A stretch of 32,832 bases of DNA, taken from the NCBI GenBank assembly GCA_947476285.1, contig CANJPU010000058.1, positions 1 through 32,832 on the forward strand. Direction: 5' to 3'. Shown piece after piece: positions 1 to 7,626 of this stretch. Within the stretch, counting starts at the first letter, position 1, and every line of letters starts with the position of its first letter. The position numbers and the translations under genes were made by a program. The notes under the pieces were generated by a model. The model was not told the DNA's origin, made no database searches, and saw only the letters and a program-made list of their open reading frames with translations. This DNA is from Comamonadaceae bacterium. GTDB taxonomy: Bacteria; Pseudomonadota; Gammaproteobacteria; Burkholderiales; Burkholderiaceae_C.

Positions 1-2
1 AT

Positions 3-107
3 TTCTACAACCATACAAGATTGCACTCGACGCTGGGCTACGTCAGCCCGATGACGTTCGAGCAACGCTGGATCGCGGCCCAGCAGCAAGACAGGAAGTC
101 CGCATAA
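3..107 (+). CDS. IS3-family transposase OrfB, C-terminal end only
   Basis: This is the last 34 codons of an IS3-type OrfB (DDE integrase-fold transposase), running in from the left window edge. It reads FYNHTRLHSTLGYVSP followed by MTFEQRW and ends ...DRKSA. The FYNxxRxHSxLGYxxP block is the hallmark of the C-terminal rve_3 region of IS3 transposases. The catalytic DDE residues lie upstream, outside the window. The equivalent tail of the decayed copy near 25.9 kb breaks off at FYNHC. Nothing in this short piece is disrupted, so this copy looks younger than the one at 25 kb. Confidence 0.85.
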   Translation, partial: FYNHTRLHSTLGYVSPMTFEQRWIAAQQQDRKSA

Positions 108-117
108 TGGGCAGCCT

Positions 118-146
118 ATGGAGTGCGGTAAACAGGGGCAAGGTCA
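118..146 (-). repeat. Terminal inverted repeat (right end) of the IS3-family element
   Basis: Read on the minus strand from 146 inward, the sequence starts TGACCTTGCCCCTG and continues to ACTCCAT about 23 bases in. It matches the left tip at 25089-25117, which starts TGATCTTGCCCCCG and has ACTCCAT at the same offset. By eye 22 of 29 positions agree. This is a sequence-level match between two ends of one IS family. Confidence 0.7.
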
Positions 147-483
147 AAGCGCCATATTGCGAGCTACCTCTCGCGTGCCCTCTGTGCGAACCTGTCGGAA
201 TTCCCGACACGTTGCCGCCGCATCCAACTCGCCTTCTTCGGCGATGTGCTGAATGTGTTCCACCACATTGATGCGCGACGTTTCAAACAACTCTGCCAAC
301 TGCTGCTGGGGTTCCCCGTATCGAATGCACGGACGTCGTCCGTTAATCGCAATCTCAGCTTTGGAGATTCCTTTGCCTTTTAAAGAATGATGCAACCGCA
401 CCGAGTCTCGTCGCAGCCCATTCAGGTGTATCCCGAAACTCCGGAAATCGCAGCTTCGGCACCCATGTTTGTTGTTGACTCAT
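147..483 (-). pseudogene. HsdS/RhuM chimeric remnant, frameshifted and cut by the IS
   Basis: On the minus strand an ATG at 483-481 begins MSQQQTWVPKLRFPEFRD, typical of the start of a type I restriction specificity subunit (HsdS), and runs to SFFK. An extra A in the A4 run (T4 at 378-381 on the plus strand) then shifts the frame. The next frame continues the HsdS sequence with GKGISKAEI ... PCIRYGE. Near 308-312 this joins directly to RhuM-like sequence (QQQLAELFETSR, VVEHIQHI, EEGELD), which runs to VARNMAL. A TGA supplied by the first bases of the IS tip ends it at 144-146. The remnant therefore carries a frameshift, a deletion fusion and an IS truncation. HsdS would recognise DNA in a type I restriction enzyme; RhuM proteins are common passengers in such loci. 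No function is expected. Confidence 0.75.
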
Positions 484-1847
484 TTCAATAAACCCCTTCC
501 CTTTGCGGTGAGCCGGTATTGCTGCAGGCGGCTATTGGGTTTGTCAGGCAGTGTGGGCTCGATCAGCCCTGCTTGCAGTAGCTTGACCATGGCCGCTTTG
601 TAGTTACCGGTCGGTTGAGCGTAGCCTAAGGCGCTCAAAATGGCGCTCCGGCCAAGAGGTGCAGAGGCGAGCGACACCAGTATTTCTCTATCGATTCCCA
701 TCAGGTTTACTGGGGCTTCGACTGGGGCCTCGATTTGTCCGGCCATGCCGTCTTGCAGCAGCTTTGGCCGCCACACCAAAGCGGTGAACTGGTTCCCCCG
801 CACATCGTCAATCAGCTCAATCTGCGGCCACTCGGCCAACGCGCGCGGTATGCCGCTGCCCAGGCCCCGGTAGGGCAACAGCTTGAATGCGTGTTCGGTG
901 AGTGTGGGATTGCGCCGGTTGGTTTTGCCTTGGCGCACATCGTCCACGCTCAGGCTGTCGGGCAAGTGGCCGGGGCTGATGATCTCAATGCAGTCGCGGA
1001 ACACCAGGATACGAATCGAGGCGCTGGTGAAATAGTCGCGGTGCACAAGCGCGTTGACCAGCAGCTCTTGCAAGACCACTTCGGGCACTTCGAGTTCCCC
1101 GAGTGAGTTGAAGCCTTGGTTGCCCTGCACGCGGTGCAGGTTGCGTTTGATGAAGGCCAGTGCCTCGGCATACTGGACAGACAGGGGCCCGCTGATGTCT
1201 TGGCTGTCTTGGTAGTGGCTGTCGGCAATGCTGGTGCCATAAAAGGCCACTGCTTTGATGGAAAACGCCGGCCGCCAGCGCTGCGGGTTGCGGCCAAAGA
1301 TCATCAGCCCGCTCAAGTTGAGTTCGCGGCCATCGCCCAGGCCCAAGTTGTGCAGCAGCACGTCCAGCGGCTGCGTGGGGTCGGGTGGGCTGGCGCCGTA
1401 GCGCTGCTCCAGGTAGCGGCGAAACGCCGCTTCGTCCAGGTCAGCGCTTGTGGTGTCGGCCACGGGCACCACATCGGCATAGACCAGGCCCGCACGCTGG
1501 AACATGCGCTGCAACTCCTCCCGGGCCGTGACGTGGCGTTTGTCAGCGCCTTGCTTGACCCAGATGCGTCCTTGGTGGTCCAGATAGGGTCTGGCCAAGC
1601 CGTCGGGCACGCTCACCACCATCACCAAGCCGGCGTGGCTGTGCACGTTTTCGGTCAACGGGTGTATAGGCGGACGCAGGTGCTGGCTGGCGGCGTTGCT
1701 CAGCAACTGGTTGAGGCGGCGCACCTCGGCGGCATCAAGCCCGGCTATCGAACCATCGTCGTTGACGCCGATGTACAGCGTGCCGCCTCCGCTGTTGGAG
1801 AAGGCCACCAGCTCAGCGGCCAGAGCCCCAAACTTTGACTCGGCCCA
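480..1847 (-). CDS. AlbA_2/Schlafen-type putative ATP-binding DNA-interacting protein, 5' end lost
   Basis: The recognisable protein starts around ESKFGALAAELVAFSNSGGG, the middle of an AlbA_2 (Schlafen-like) domain. It continues into a GHKL-like ATPase region with LLVNALVHRDY (N-box type) and YRGLGSGIPRAL (glycine-rich lid). A C-terminal winged-helix-like part ends LTAKGRGLLK. Proteins of this type are often called RecG-like or transcriptional regulators and occur as accessories in type I restriction loci. No plausible start lies next to the domain. The frame stays open to 2189 through the TauD gene, with an ATG at 1958, but that extension is unlike the family, so the 5' end is probably missing. 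Its TGA overlaps the ATG of the HsdS remnant (ATGA), so the two once formed one operon. About 455 family-like residues remain; function is doubtful. Confidence 0.65.
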   Translation of the reverse strand, partial: WAESKFGALAAELVAFSNSGGGTLYIGVNDDGSIAGLDAAEVRRLNQLLSNAASQHLRPPIHPLTENVHSHAGLVMVVSVPDGLARPYLDHQGRIWVKQGADKRHVTAREELQRMFQRAGLVYADVVPVADTTSADLDEAAFRRYLEQRYGASPPDPTQPLDVLLHNLGLGDGRELNLSGLMIFGRNPQRWRPAFSIKAVAFYGTSIADSHYQDSQDISGPLSVQYAEALAFIKRNLHRVQGNQGFNSLGELEVPEVVLQELLVNALVHRDYFTSASIRILVFRDCIEIISPGHLPDSLSVDDVRQGKTNRRNPTLTEHAFKLLPYRGLGSGIPRALAEWPQIELIDDVRGNQFTALVWRPKLLQDGMAGQIEAPVEAPVNLMGIDREILVSLASAPLGRSAILSALGYAQPTGNYKAAMVKLLQAGLIEPTLPDKPNSRLQQYRLTAKGRGLLK

Positions 1848-1983
1848 GCCGAAGGCATAGCCAAAGGTTAATGGCGCCCCACAAAATGTGATGCGACAGC
1901 AAAGCGACCCGGGCCTAGGATGGAGCCCGAGGTGGTCAGTGCGCGATGTTTTCCGCATCTGATACCGCCCGCGGAGGCACATC

Positions 1984-2862
1984 ATGGAATTCGAAATCAA
2001 GCCCCTGGCCAGCGCCTTGGGCGCGGAGATCATCGGCCTGGACATGTCGCAGCCGATTGACGACGACACCCAGGCGCGCTTGCGCCAGGCCTGGCTCAAG
2101 CATCTGGTGCTGCTGTTTCGCGGACAACAGCTCACCCCCGAGCAGATGATTGCCTTCAGCCGCAGATTTGCAGAGCCGCACACCCACACAAACTACGAGG
2201 CCGAGCTGCGCCACCCCGATCACGCGGAGCTGCTGCTGGTGAAATCACGCCATGTGGCCGGGCGCGATGTGCGCTTTGGCGAGCAGTGGCACTCGGACAT
2301 GTCTTTCACCACCCGGCCGGCCCTGGCCTCGGTGCTGTATGCCCGCAGCATGCCCGAGACCGGCGGTGACACGGTGTGGGCCAATATGTACATGGCCTAT
2401 GAGACCTTGTCCGAACCCCTGCGGCGTTTTCTGGACACACTGGAAGTGGTGCATGACCTGAACAACGGCACCACCCACCGGGTGCGGCCCACCGCCATGA
2501 TCGAGGCCAGCCGCCGGCGCAACCCGCCTGTGCGCCAGCCCGCGGTGCGCATTCACCCAGAGACGGGGCGCAAGGCCTTGTTCGTCAATGAATGGGCCTG
2601 CCCACAGTTCATTGGCATGACGCGCGAAGAAAGCCAGCCGATTCTGGAGATGCTGTTTCGCCATTCAACTCAGCCGGAGTTTCAGTTTCGCCAGAAGTGG
2701 AAGCGCGATGATCTGCTGATCTGGGACAACCGCTGCACCATCCACCTGGCCCTGAAGGACTACACAGATTTCAGCTCGCGCGAGCTGATGCGCACCTCTC
2801 TGGTGGGCGAGCCCAGTGGCGTGCTGCTGACCGAGCAGGAGTACCACGGGGTGCCGGCATGA
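1984..2862 (+). CDS. TauD/TfdA-family Fe(II)/2-oxoglutarate dioxygenase
   Basis: This is a 292-residue enzyme of the usual TauD/TfdA length. Such enzymes couple decarboxylation of 2-oxoglutarate to hydroxylation of a substrate, often releasing sulfite, an ether or an amine. The metal facial triad is visible: H103-S-D105 in EQWHSDMSF and H254 in WDNRCTIH. R267 or R270 follows in SRELMRTSLVGE, where family members bind 2-oxoglutarate. The start is supported by GGAGG 5 bases upstream (CGCGGAGGCACATC-ATG). It is the first gene of a long plus-strand operon, and its TGA overlaps the next ATG. A second, clearly divergent TauD lies at 28760-29611. The substrate cannot be told from the sequence. Confidence 0.85.
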   Translation: MEFEIKPLASALGAEIIGLDMSQPIDDDTQARLRQAWLKHLVLLFRGQQLTPEQMIAFSRRFAEPHTHTNYEAELRHPDHAELLLVKSRHVAGRDVRFGEQWHSDMSFTTRPALASVLYARSMPETGGDTVWANMYMAYETLSEPLRRFLDTLEVVHDLNNGTTHRVRPTAMIEASRRRNPPVRQPAVRIHPETGRKALFVNEWACPQFIGMTREESQPILEMLFRHSTQPEFQFRQKWKRDDLLIWDNRCTIHLALKDYTDFSSRELMRTSLVGEPSGVLLTEQEYHGVPA

Positions 2863-3851
2863 GCCAGGCCTCGGCCCACCCAGACATCCCCGGCCTTGAC
2901 TTGGCACCTTATCTGCGAGGCGAGGCCGGCGCGCTGGATCACCTGGCCGCGCAACTTCGCGAGACTTGCGAGAAGGTGGGCTTCTTCTACATCGACAACC
3001 ACGGCATACCGCAGGAGCTGATCGATAAAGCCTTCGCCGCTTCCAAGCGCTTTCATGATCTGCCGCTGGAACACAAGATGGAGATACCGCTTAACGCCAA
3101 CAACGTGGGCTACATGCCGGTCAATGCGAGCATGCAGCGCCACTCCAAGGTGGAAGTGGCACGCAAGCCAAATTACAACGCCTCATTCTTCTGCAAGCGC
3201 GACCGCGCACTGGACGACCCGGATGTGATTGCCGGCACGCCCTTCATGTGCCTGAGCCAGTGGCCGCGCGATCTGCCAGGCTTTCGTGAAGACGTGATGG
3301 CCTATCAGCGCGCGGTAGAGGCGCTGGGCCACACCATGCTGCCGGTGCTGGCGCGCTCGCTGGATCTGCCCTTGGATTTCTTTGCCGGGCATTTCGATCC
3401 GGCGCAGTTGTCGCTGCGCCTACTGCACTACCCCAGGCGCGATGAGTCCGAGCCCGATCAGTACGGCACGGGCGCGCACACCGATGCGGGCTTTCTCACC
3501 TTTCTGATGCAAAACGGCGTGGGCGGCCTGCAGATTCGGCGTGCCGACGGCACTTGGTTCGAGGCGCCGGTGCTGCCTGGGCGCTTCATTGTCAACAGCG
3601 GCGACATGCTGCGCCGCTGGACCAATGACCGTTATCTGTCCACCCCACACCGGGTGCTGAACGTCTCGGGCGTGGACCGCTACTCTATCGCCTTGTTCTT
3701 CGACACCCACCTAGACCGCGTGATGACCTGCATGCCCACCTGCCAGAGCGCGGACAACCCGCCCAAGTACCCGCCGATTGCCTACCGCGCCTACCTCACC
3801 GAGTTTCTCAACTCCAATTATTTCAATCGCCAGCAGGCGCAGACCGCATGA
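2859..3851 (+). CDS. Isopenicillin N synthase-like 2-oxoglutarate/Fe(II) oxygenase
   Basis: This 330-residue protein has the DIOX_N plus 2OG-FeII_Oxy layout. The N-terminal part has GFFYIDNHGIP (residues 41-51). The metal site is H207-T-D209 in GAHTDAGFLT with H264 in STPHRVLN. RYS (274-276) is the RxS motif that binds the 2-oxoglutarate C5 carboxylate. It is a soluble oxidase or hydroxylase of unknown substrate. The ATG at 2859 overlaps the TauD stop by four bases, so the two oxygenases are probably translated together and act in the same pathway. Bacterial members of this family oxidise small molecules such as amino acids, purines and alkaloid-like compounds; real beta-lactam synthesis is unlikely here because no peptide synthetase is nearby. 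Confidence 0.83.
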   Translation: MSQASAHPDIPGLDLAPYLRGEAGALDHLAAQLRETCEKVGFFYIDNHGIPQELIDKAFAASKRFHDLPLEHKMEIPLNANNVGYMPVNASMQRHSKVEVARKPNYNASFFCKRDRALDDPDVIAGTPFMCLSQWPRDLPGFREDVMAYQRAVEALGHTMLPVLARSLDLPLDFFAGHFDPAQLSLRLLHYPRRDESEPDQYGTGAHTDAGFLTFLMQNGVGGLQIRRADGTWFEAPVLPGRFIVNSGDMLRRWTNDRYLSTPHRVLNVSGVDRYSIALFFDTHLDRVMTCMPTCQSADNPPKYPPIAYRAYLTEFLNSNYFNRQQAQTA

Positions 3852-4921
3852 CACAAAGCGCGACACAGAGCATGACACAGAGCGATCCCGTGCTGGTCTG
3901 GGGCGGTGGCGCCATTGGCGGCACCATGGCGGCCTACTGGGCGCGCGCTGGTATGCCGGTGCTGATGGTCGATGTGGCAGCCGATCATGTACAAGCCTGC
4001 CGTACCAGCGGCATGCAGATCGAAGGGCCGGTGGATCAATTCACCCAGGTGATACCCAGTGTCACACCCGATGAAGTCAAGGGCGTGTTCAGCCGCGTGG
4101 TGCTGGCAGTGAAGGCCCTGGCCACCGAGCAGGCTGTGCTTCAGATTCTTCCTCATCTGGCGGCCGATGGCGTGGTGCTGTCGGCGCAGAACGGCCTGAA
4201 CGAGCTGACCATCGCGCGGCTTGCGGGCGAAGAAAGAACACTAGGCTGCTTCGTCAATTTTGGTGCCGATTGGCTGGAGCCCGGACGCATTCTTTTTGGC
4301 AGCCGCGGCTCGGTTGTGGTGGGCGAGATCGCCGGCCCCATCCGAGCGCGCACAGTGGCCATGCATGAGCTGCTCAAGGTGTTTGAGCCCGATGCGCAAC
4401 TCACCGACAACATCTGGGGTCAGTTGTGGGGCAAGCTGGGCTATCTGTCGATGGTCTATGCCACTGCGCTGACCAATGAGTCGATGTTCGATCACTTCAA
4501 TGACTCGGCGCGCTTCCAAGTGTTTCGCCGGCTCGGCTCGGAGGCCATGGCGGTGGCCCGCTCGCAGGGCGTGCGGCCCATCGGCTTTTCCGGCTTTGAG
4601 CCCGCAGCCTTTGCCGCTGGCGCCAGCGAAGACGAAGCCCGCGCCTCCATGCAGGCCTTGTGCGCCTTTCGCAAGAAGAGCGCCAAGTCGCATTCGGGCA
4701 TCTGGCGTGACATCGCGGTGCGCAAGCGGCGCAGCGAAGTCGATTCGCAGATCGGCCTGATCGTGCAACTGGGTGAGCAAGCCGGCGTGGCCACACCCAT
4801 GCTGGCATTGCTGGCACGGCTGATCCGCGACATCGAGACCCAGCGCCTGCCCCAGGCACCCACCACTTTCATGGAACTGGACACGCTATGCCAATCACTT
4901 ACGACTTCCAAGGCCGCGTAG
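3848..4921 (+). CDS. Ketopantoate reductase (PanE/ApbA)-family NADP-dependent oxidoreductase
   Basis: This 357-residue protein has an N-terminal Rossmann fold with WGGGAIGGTMAAYWA (residues 18-32) and a C-terminal helical ApbA_C domain. The conserved block LSAQNGLNE and the helix containing WGKLGYLSM fit the family. Relatives reduce 2-oxo acids such as ketopantoate, but many paralogs serve catabolic pathways. At 357 residues it is longer than true PanE (about 300). Its place inside a catabolic operon argues for another 2-oxo or hydroxy acid as substrate. The ATG overlaps the preceding TGA by four bases. An internal Met nine codons in, following a near-repeat of MTQS, is a possible alternative start. 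The 3' end overlaps the next gene by 34 bp. Confidence 0.8.
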   Translation: MTQSATQSMTQSDPVLVWGGGAIGGTMAAYWARAGMPVLMVDVAADHVQACRTSGMQIEGPVDQFTQVIPSVTPDEVKGVFSRVVLAVKALATEQAVLQILPHLAADGVVLSAQNGLNELTIARLAGEERTLGCFVNFGADWLEPGRILFGSRGSVVVGEIAGPIRARTVAMHELLKVFEPDAQLTDNIWGQLWGKLGYLSMVYATALTNESMFDHFNDSARFQVFRRLGSEAMAVARSQGVRPIGFSGFEPAAFAAGASEDEARASMQALCAFRKKSAKSHSGIWRDIAVRKRRSEVDSQIGLIVQLGEQAGVATPMLALLARLIRDIETQRLPQAPTTFMELDTLCQSLTTSKAA

Positions 4922-5646
4922 CCCTGGTCACTGGTGCCGCCCAGGGCATTGGCCGGGCCATCACCCAGGGCCTGCTGGCCGCGGGCGCCAAGGTGCATGT
5001 GGCGGACATCAACTTCGAAGGGCTCGATGCAGTGACCGAGATGGGCGCGATTCCGCACCATCTTGACATTGGCGACCGCGCCGCTTGCCACACCACGGTG
5101 CAGCAAGTGGCCAGTGCGCATGGCAGGCTGGACATTTTGGTCAACGGCGCGGGCGGCTCCATGGGCAAGGCACGCGGCCCGATTGAGAATGTGAGCGAAG
5201 CCGACTGGCATGCGATCTTCGATGGCAATACCAATGGCGCGTTCTGGTTGGCACAGGCTTGCGCACCGGTGATGAAGAAGGCGGGCTATGGCCGCATCGT
5301 CAACATTGCCTCTGGCGCGGGCCTGCGCCCTGCGTTGAACGGCAACCAGGCCTATTGCGCCGCCAAGCATGCGCTGGTGGGCATGACCAAACAGCTCTCG
5401 TTTGAGCTCGGGCCGTTCGGCATCACGGTCAATGCCGTGGCCCCCGGCATCGTGCTCTCGGGTCCGTGGGCACGCCACCAGTGGGAGAGCTACGGCCCCG
5501 AAGGCCAGAAGCGGATCATCGAATCGCTGCACACCCGGCGCGTGGGCCAAGCCGAAGACATCGCGAACGCCACATTGTTTCTTGCCAGCGAAAGCAGTGC
5601 GTGGATCACCAGCCAGATCCTGAGCGCCGATGGCGGTCGCTCCTGA
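4888..5646 (+). CDS. Classical SDR-family NAD(P)-dependent dehydrogenase
   Basis: This 252-residue protein is a classical short-chain dehydrogenase. The cofactor-binding TGAAQGIG is at 15-22, an acidic D40 after the second strand suggests NAD preference, and NGAGG at 86-90 fits the NAG motif. The catalytic set is S142, Y156 and K160 (YCAAK). It ends in the family's typical SADGG motif. The reading frame begins 34 bp inside the PanE-like gene, so the two are probably translationally coupled. It likely oxidises a hydroxyl group to a ketone or the reverse, in tandem with the two upstream oxygenases. Substrate unknown. Confidence 0.88.
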   Translation: MPITYDFQGRVALVTGAAQGIGRAITQGLLAAGAKVHVADINFEGLDAVTEMGAIPHHLDIGDRAACHTTVQQVASAHGRLDILVNGAGGSMGKARGPIENVSEADWHAIFDGNTNGAFWLAQACAPVMKKAGYGRIVNIASGAGLRPALNGNQAYCAAKHALVGMTKQLSFELGPFGITVNAVAPGIVLSGPWARHQWESYGPEGQKRIIESLHTRRVGQAEDIANATLFLASESSAWITSQILSADGGRS

Positions 5647-5711
5647 ATTCGCTTACCCTTGCCTTGCCCTCGCAAATCGCTTTCATTCCATCCAGGTAAA
5701 AGGAGAACTTC

Positions 5712-6719
5712 ATGGCATCTCAGTTCGACAGGCATCTCTCACGCCGCAACATGCTGGCCCTGGGTGCGGGCACCCTTGCACAGACGGTGGCCGGCAGCGC
5801 CTGGGCGCAGTCTGCCGATGTGTACCCATCCAAGCCCATCAAGTTCGTGGTGCCGTTTGCGGCTGGCGGCGGCACCGACGTGCTGGCCCGGCAGGTGGGG
5901 CGGGCGATAGAACCCATTCTGGGGCAGCCGGTCATCATCGAGAACCGGCCCGGCGCGGGCGGCGGCATCGGCACCGCAGTGGTGGCGCGGGCTGAGCCTG
6001 ACGGCTACACCTTTGTGTTCGGCACCACCGCCACGCACGCGATGAACGAGTATCTCTATGCCAAGCTGCCCTATGACCCGGGCAAAGATTTCACCCCCGT
6101 CACGCTGCTGATACGCATCACCAATTTGTTGATCGTGCCAGTGGCATCGCCTTTCAAGACTTTCCAGGACTTGATTGCCTTTGCCAAGAAATCGCCCGGC
6201 AAACTCAGCTATGGCATTGTGGCCATCGGAAGCTCCGCCCATCTGGCCAGCGAGAAGCTCAAGTTCGACGCCGGCATCGACGTCGTAGGCGTGGCCTACA
6301 ACAGCCAGGTCACCGGCATGACCGATTTGATCTCCGGCCGGCTGGACTTCATGTTCGATTCGGTGGGCAACTCGATGGCGCACATCACCTCTGGCAAGGT
6401 GCGCGCGCTGGCCGCCACCTCACTGGAGCGCTCGCCTTACCTGCCCAACGTGCCCACGATTTCAGAGTCGGGCCTGCCGGGCTTTGCGGCGCCGGGCTGG
6501 GTGGGTGTGTTTGCGCCGGCGCGCACGCCGCTGGCCATCGCCCAGAAAATTCAGACTGCGGTGGAAACGGGTTTCAGAGACGCCAAGATCACCGAAACCG
6601 CGCGCACCCAGGGCCTTGACCTGGCAACCATGGCGCCACGCGAGTTCACCGATTTTGTCGCGGCCGAGCGGGTCAAATGGGGCAAAGTGATTCGCGAAGC
6701 GAAGATCAAGCTCGATTAA
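5712..6719 (+). CDS. Bug/TctC-family periplasmic tripartite-tricarboxylate receptor
   Basis: This 335-residue extracytoplasmic solute-binding protein has an N-terminal export signal with an SRRNMLALGAG segment (twin-arginine-like) and a likely cut after AWA. The mature part starts near YPSKPIKFVVPFAAGGGTDVLA, the first ligand-loop signature of Bug proteins. VIIENRPGAGGGIG and LPNVPTISESG are also typical. Such receptors bind small carboxylates, amides or aromatic acids in the periplasm. No TctA or TctB membrane subunits are present in the window, so it must use a transporter coded elsewhere or act as a sensor. AAAGGAG sits just upstream of the ATG. It lies in the middle of the catabolic operon, which suggests it recognises the pathway's starting compound. 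Confidence 0.9.
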   Translation: MASQFDRHLSRRNMLALGAGTLAQTVAGSAWAQSADVYPSKPIKFVVPFAAGGGTDVLARQVGRAIEPILGQPVIIENRPGAGGGIGTAVVARAEPDGYTFVFGTTATHAMNEYLYAKLPYDPGKDFTPVTLLIRITNLLIVPVASPFKTFQDLIAFAKKSPGKLSYGIVAIGSSAHLASEKLKFDAGIDVVGVAYNSQVTGMTDLISGRLDFMFDSVGNSMAHITSGKVRALAATSLERSPYLPNVPTISESGLPGFAAPGWVGVFAPARTPLAIAQKIQTAVETGFRDAKITETARTQGLDLATMAPREFTDFVAAERVKWGKVIREAKIKLD

Positions 6720-6735
6720 GGCACACTGGGATTGC

Positions 6736-7626
6736 ATGGACCATACGCACTATGAGTACAGCCCCGTGGCGCACCGGCCTGCCTGGGCGCTGGCGCCGGG
6801 CAAGCTGATTGCTGCGTATGCGGTACTGCATCTGGAACACTGGGAGCTTGCGCCACCCAAGGATGCGCTGCGCGACCCGCGCCTGGTGGGTGAGTTCGGC
6901 AGCTTCGATCCTGATTTCCGCAGCTACACCCAACGCGAATACGGCCTTCGCATCGGCATCTTCCGCGTGATCGCGGCGCTGCGCGAAGCAGGCATCACGC
7001 CGTGCATCGCGGCCAATGCGATGGCGCTGGAGCGTCTGCCGAATTTAGTGCGCCAATTCAACGACTGGGGTTGCGAGTGGATCGCACACGGCATCGCGGC
7101 CACCCGCATGATGCATTCGAAGATGACGCTGGCGCAGCAGCGCGCGTGCATCGACGATTCGGCGCAGGCGGTCGAGCGCGCCTGCGGGAAAAGGCCCGCC
7201 GGTTGGCTCAGCCAAGACTGGGGCACCACGCCCGACACTTTCGCGCTCTTGGCCGATGCCGGCTTTAGCTACACGCTGGATTGGCCCAACGATGACCAGC
7301 CCTACTGGCTTGGCACCACGCCTGCACTCTTGTCCATTCCGATGTCAGCCGAATGGGACGATGTGCAGTGCCAGTGGCTGCGCCATATCGAACCGCGCAT
7401 GCATGCGCAAATGGTGCAGGACGCGCTCGCTCGCATGCTCAGTGAATGCGAAAGCCAGGCCACAAGCTGCGTGTTTGGTCTGGGCATACACCCCTGGGTG
7501 AGTGGCATGGCCAGCCGCATCGCGGCCTTTGCGCAAATGCTGCGCGATGCACGCAAGGATGACCGCGTCTGCTGGACCAGCCCCGGCCAGATTCATGCGG
7601 CTTATTGCGCGCAGGTGCCGTCATGA
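6736..7626 (+). CDS. Polysaccharide deacetylase-family protein, PuuE-like (first of two)
   Basis: This 296-residue protein has a NodB/PuuE-type fold. Cues are KLIAAYAVLHLEHWE near the start, CEWIAHGIAATRMMHS in the position of the metal-site region, and GLGIHPWVSG near the end. PuuE-like members include allantoinase and other hydrolases acting on cyclic amides rather than on sugars. The protein has no signal peptide, which agrees with a cytoplasmic small-molecule role. It follows the Bug gene by 16 bp and its TGA overlaps the ATG of the MmgE/PrpD gene. A second member of the family lies two genes downstream. I see no polysaccharide genes in the window, so a carbohydrate role is unlikely. Confidence 0.75.
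   Translation: MDHTHYEYSPVAHRPAWALAPGKLIAAYAVLHLEHWELAPPKDALRDPRLVGEFGSFDPDFRSYTQREYGLRIGIFRVIAALREAGITPCIAANAMALERLPNLVRQFNDWGCEWIAHGIAATRMMHSKMTLAQQRACIDDSAQAVERACGKRPAGWLSQDWGTTPDTFALLADAGFSYTLDWPNDDQPYWLGTTPALLSIPMSAEWDDVQCQWLRHIEPRMHAQMVQDALARMLSECESQATSCVFGLGIHPWVSGMASRIAAFAQMLRDARKDDRVCWTSPGQIHAAYCAQVPS

Larger units (their letters stand above)
1..146 (+). mobile_element. Right end of an IS3-family insertion sequence (enters from outside the window)
   Basis: The window opens inside an IS3-type element. The end of its transposase gene stops at 105-107 and is followed by 39 bp of non-coding tip ending in ...GGGGCAAGGTCA at 146. Read inward from 146, the tip is TGACCTTGCCCC, then a gap, then ACTCCAT. 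The same pattern (TGATCTTGCCCC ... ACTCCAT) starts a decayed copy at 25089; by eye 22 of the first 29 positions agree. This marks 146 as the outer end of the element. The next base, 147, lies inside the coding frame of a RhuM-like fragment that the insertion cut. Confidence 0.8.

Noticed and set aside
1984..3851. Beta-lactam or taurine metabolism from the IPNS-like and TauD genes
   Set aside because: No peptide synthetase, sulfonate transporter or other genes of those pathways are present; family membership alone does not give the substrate.
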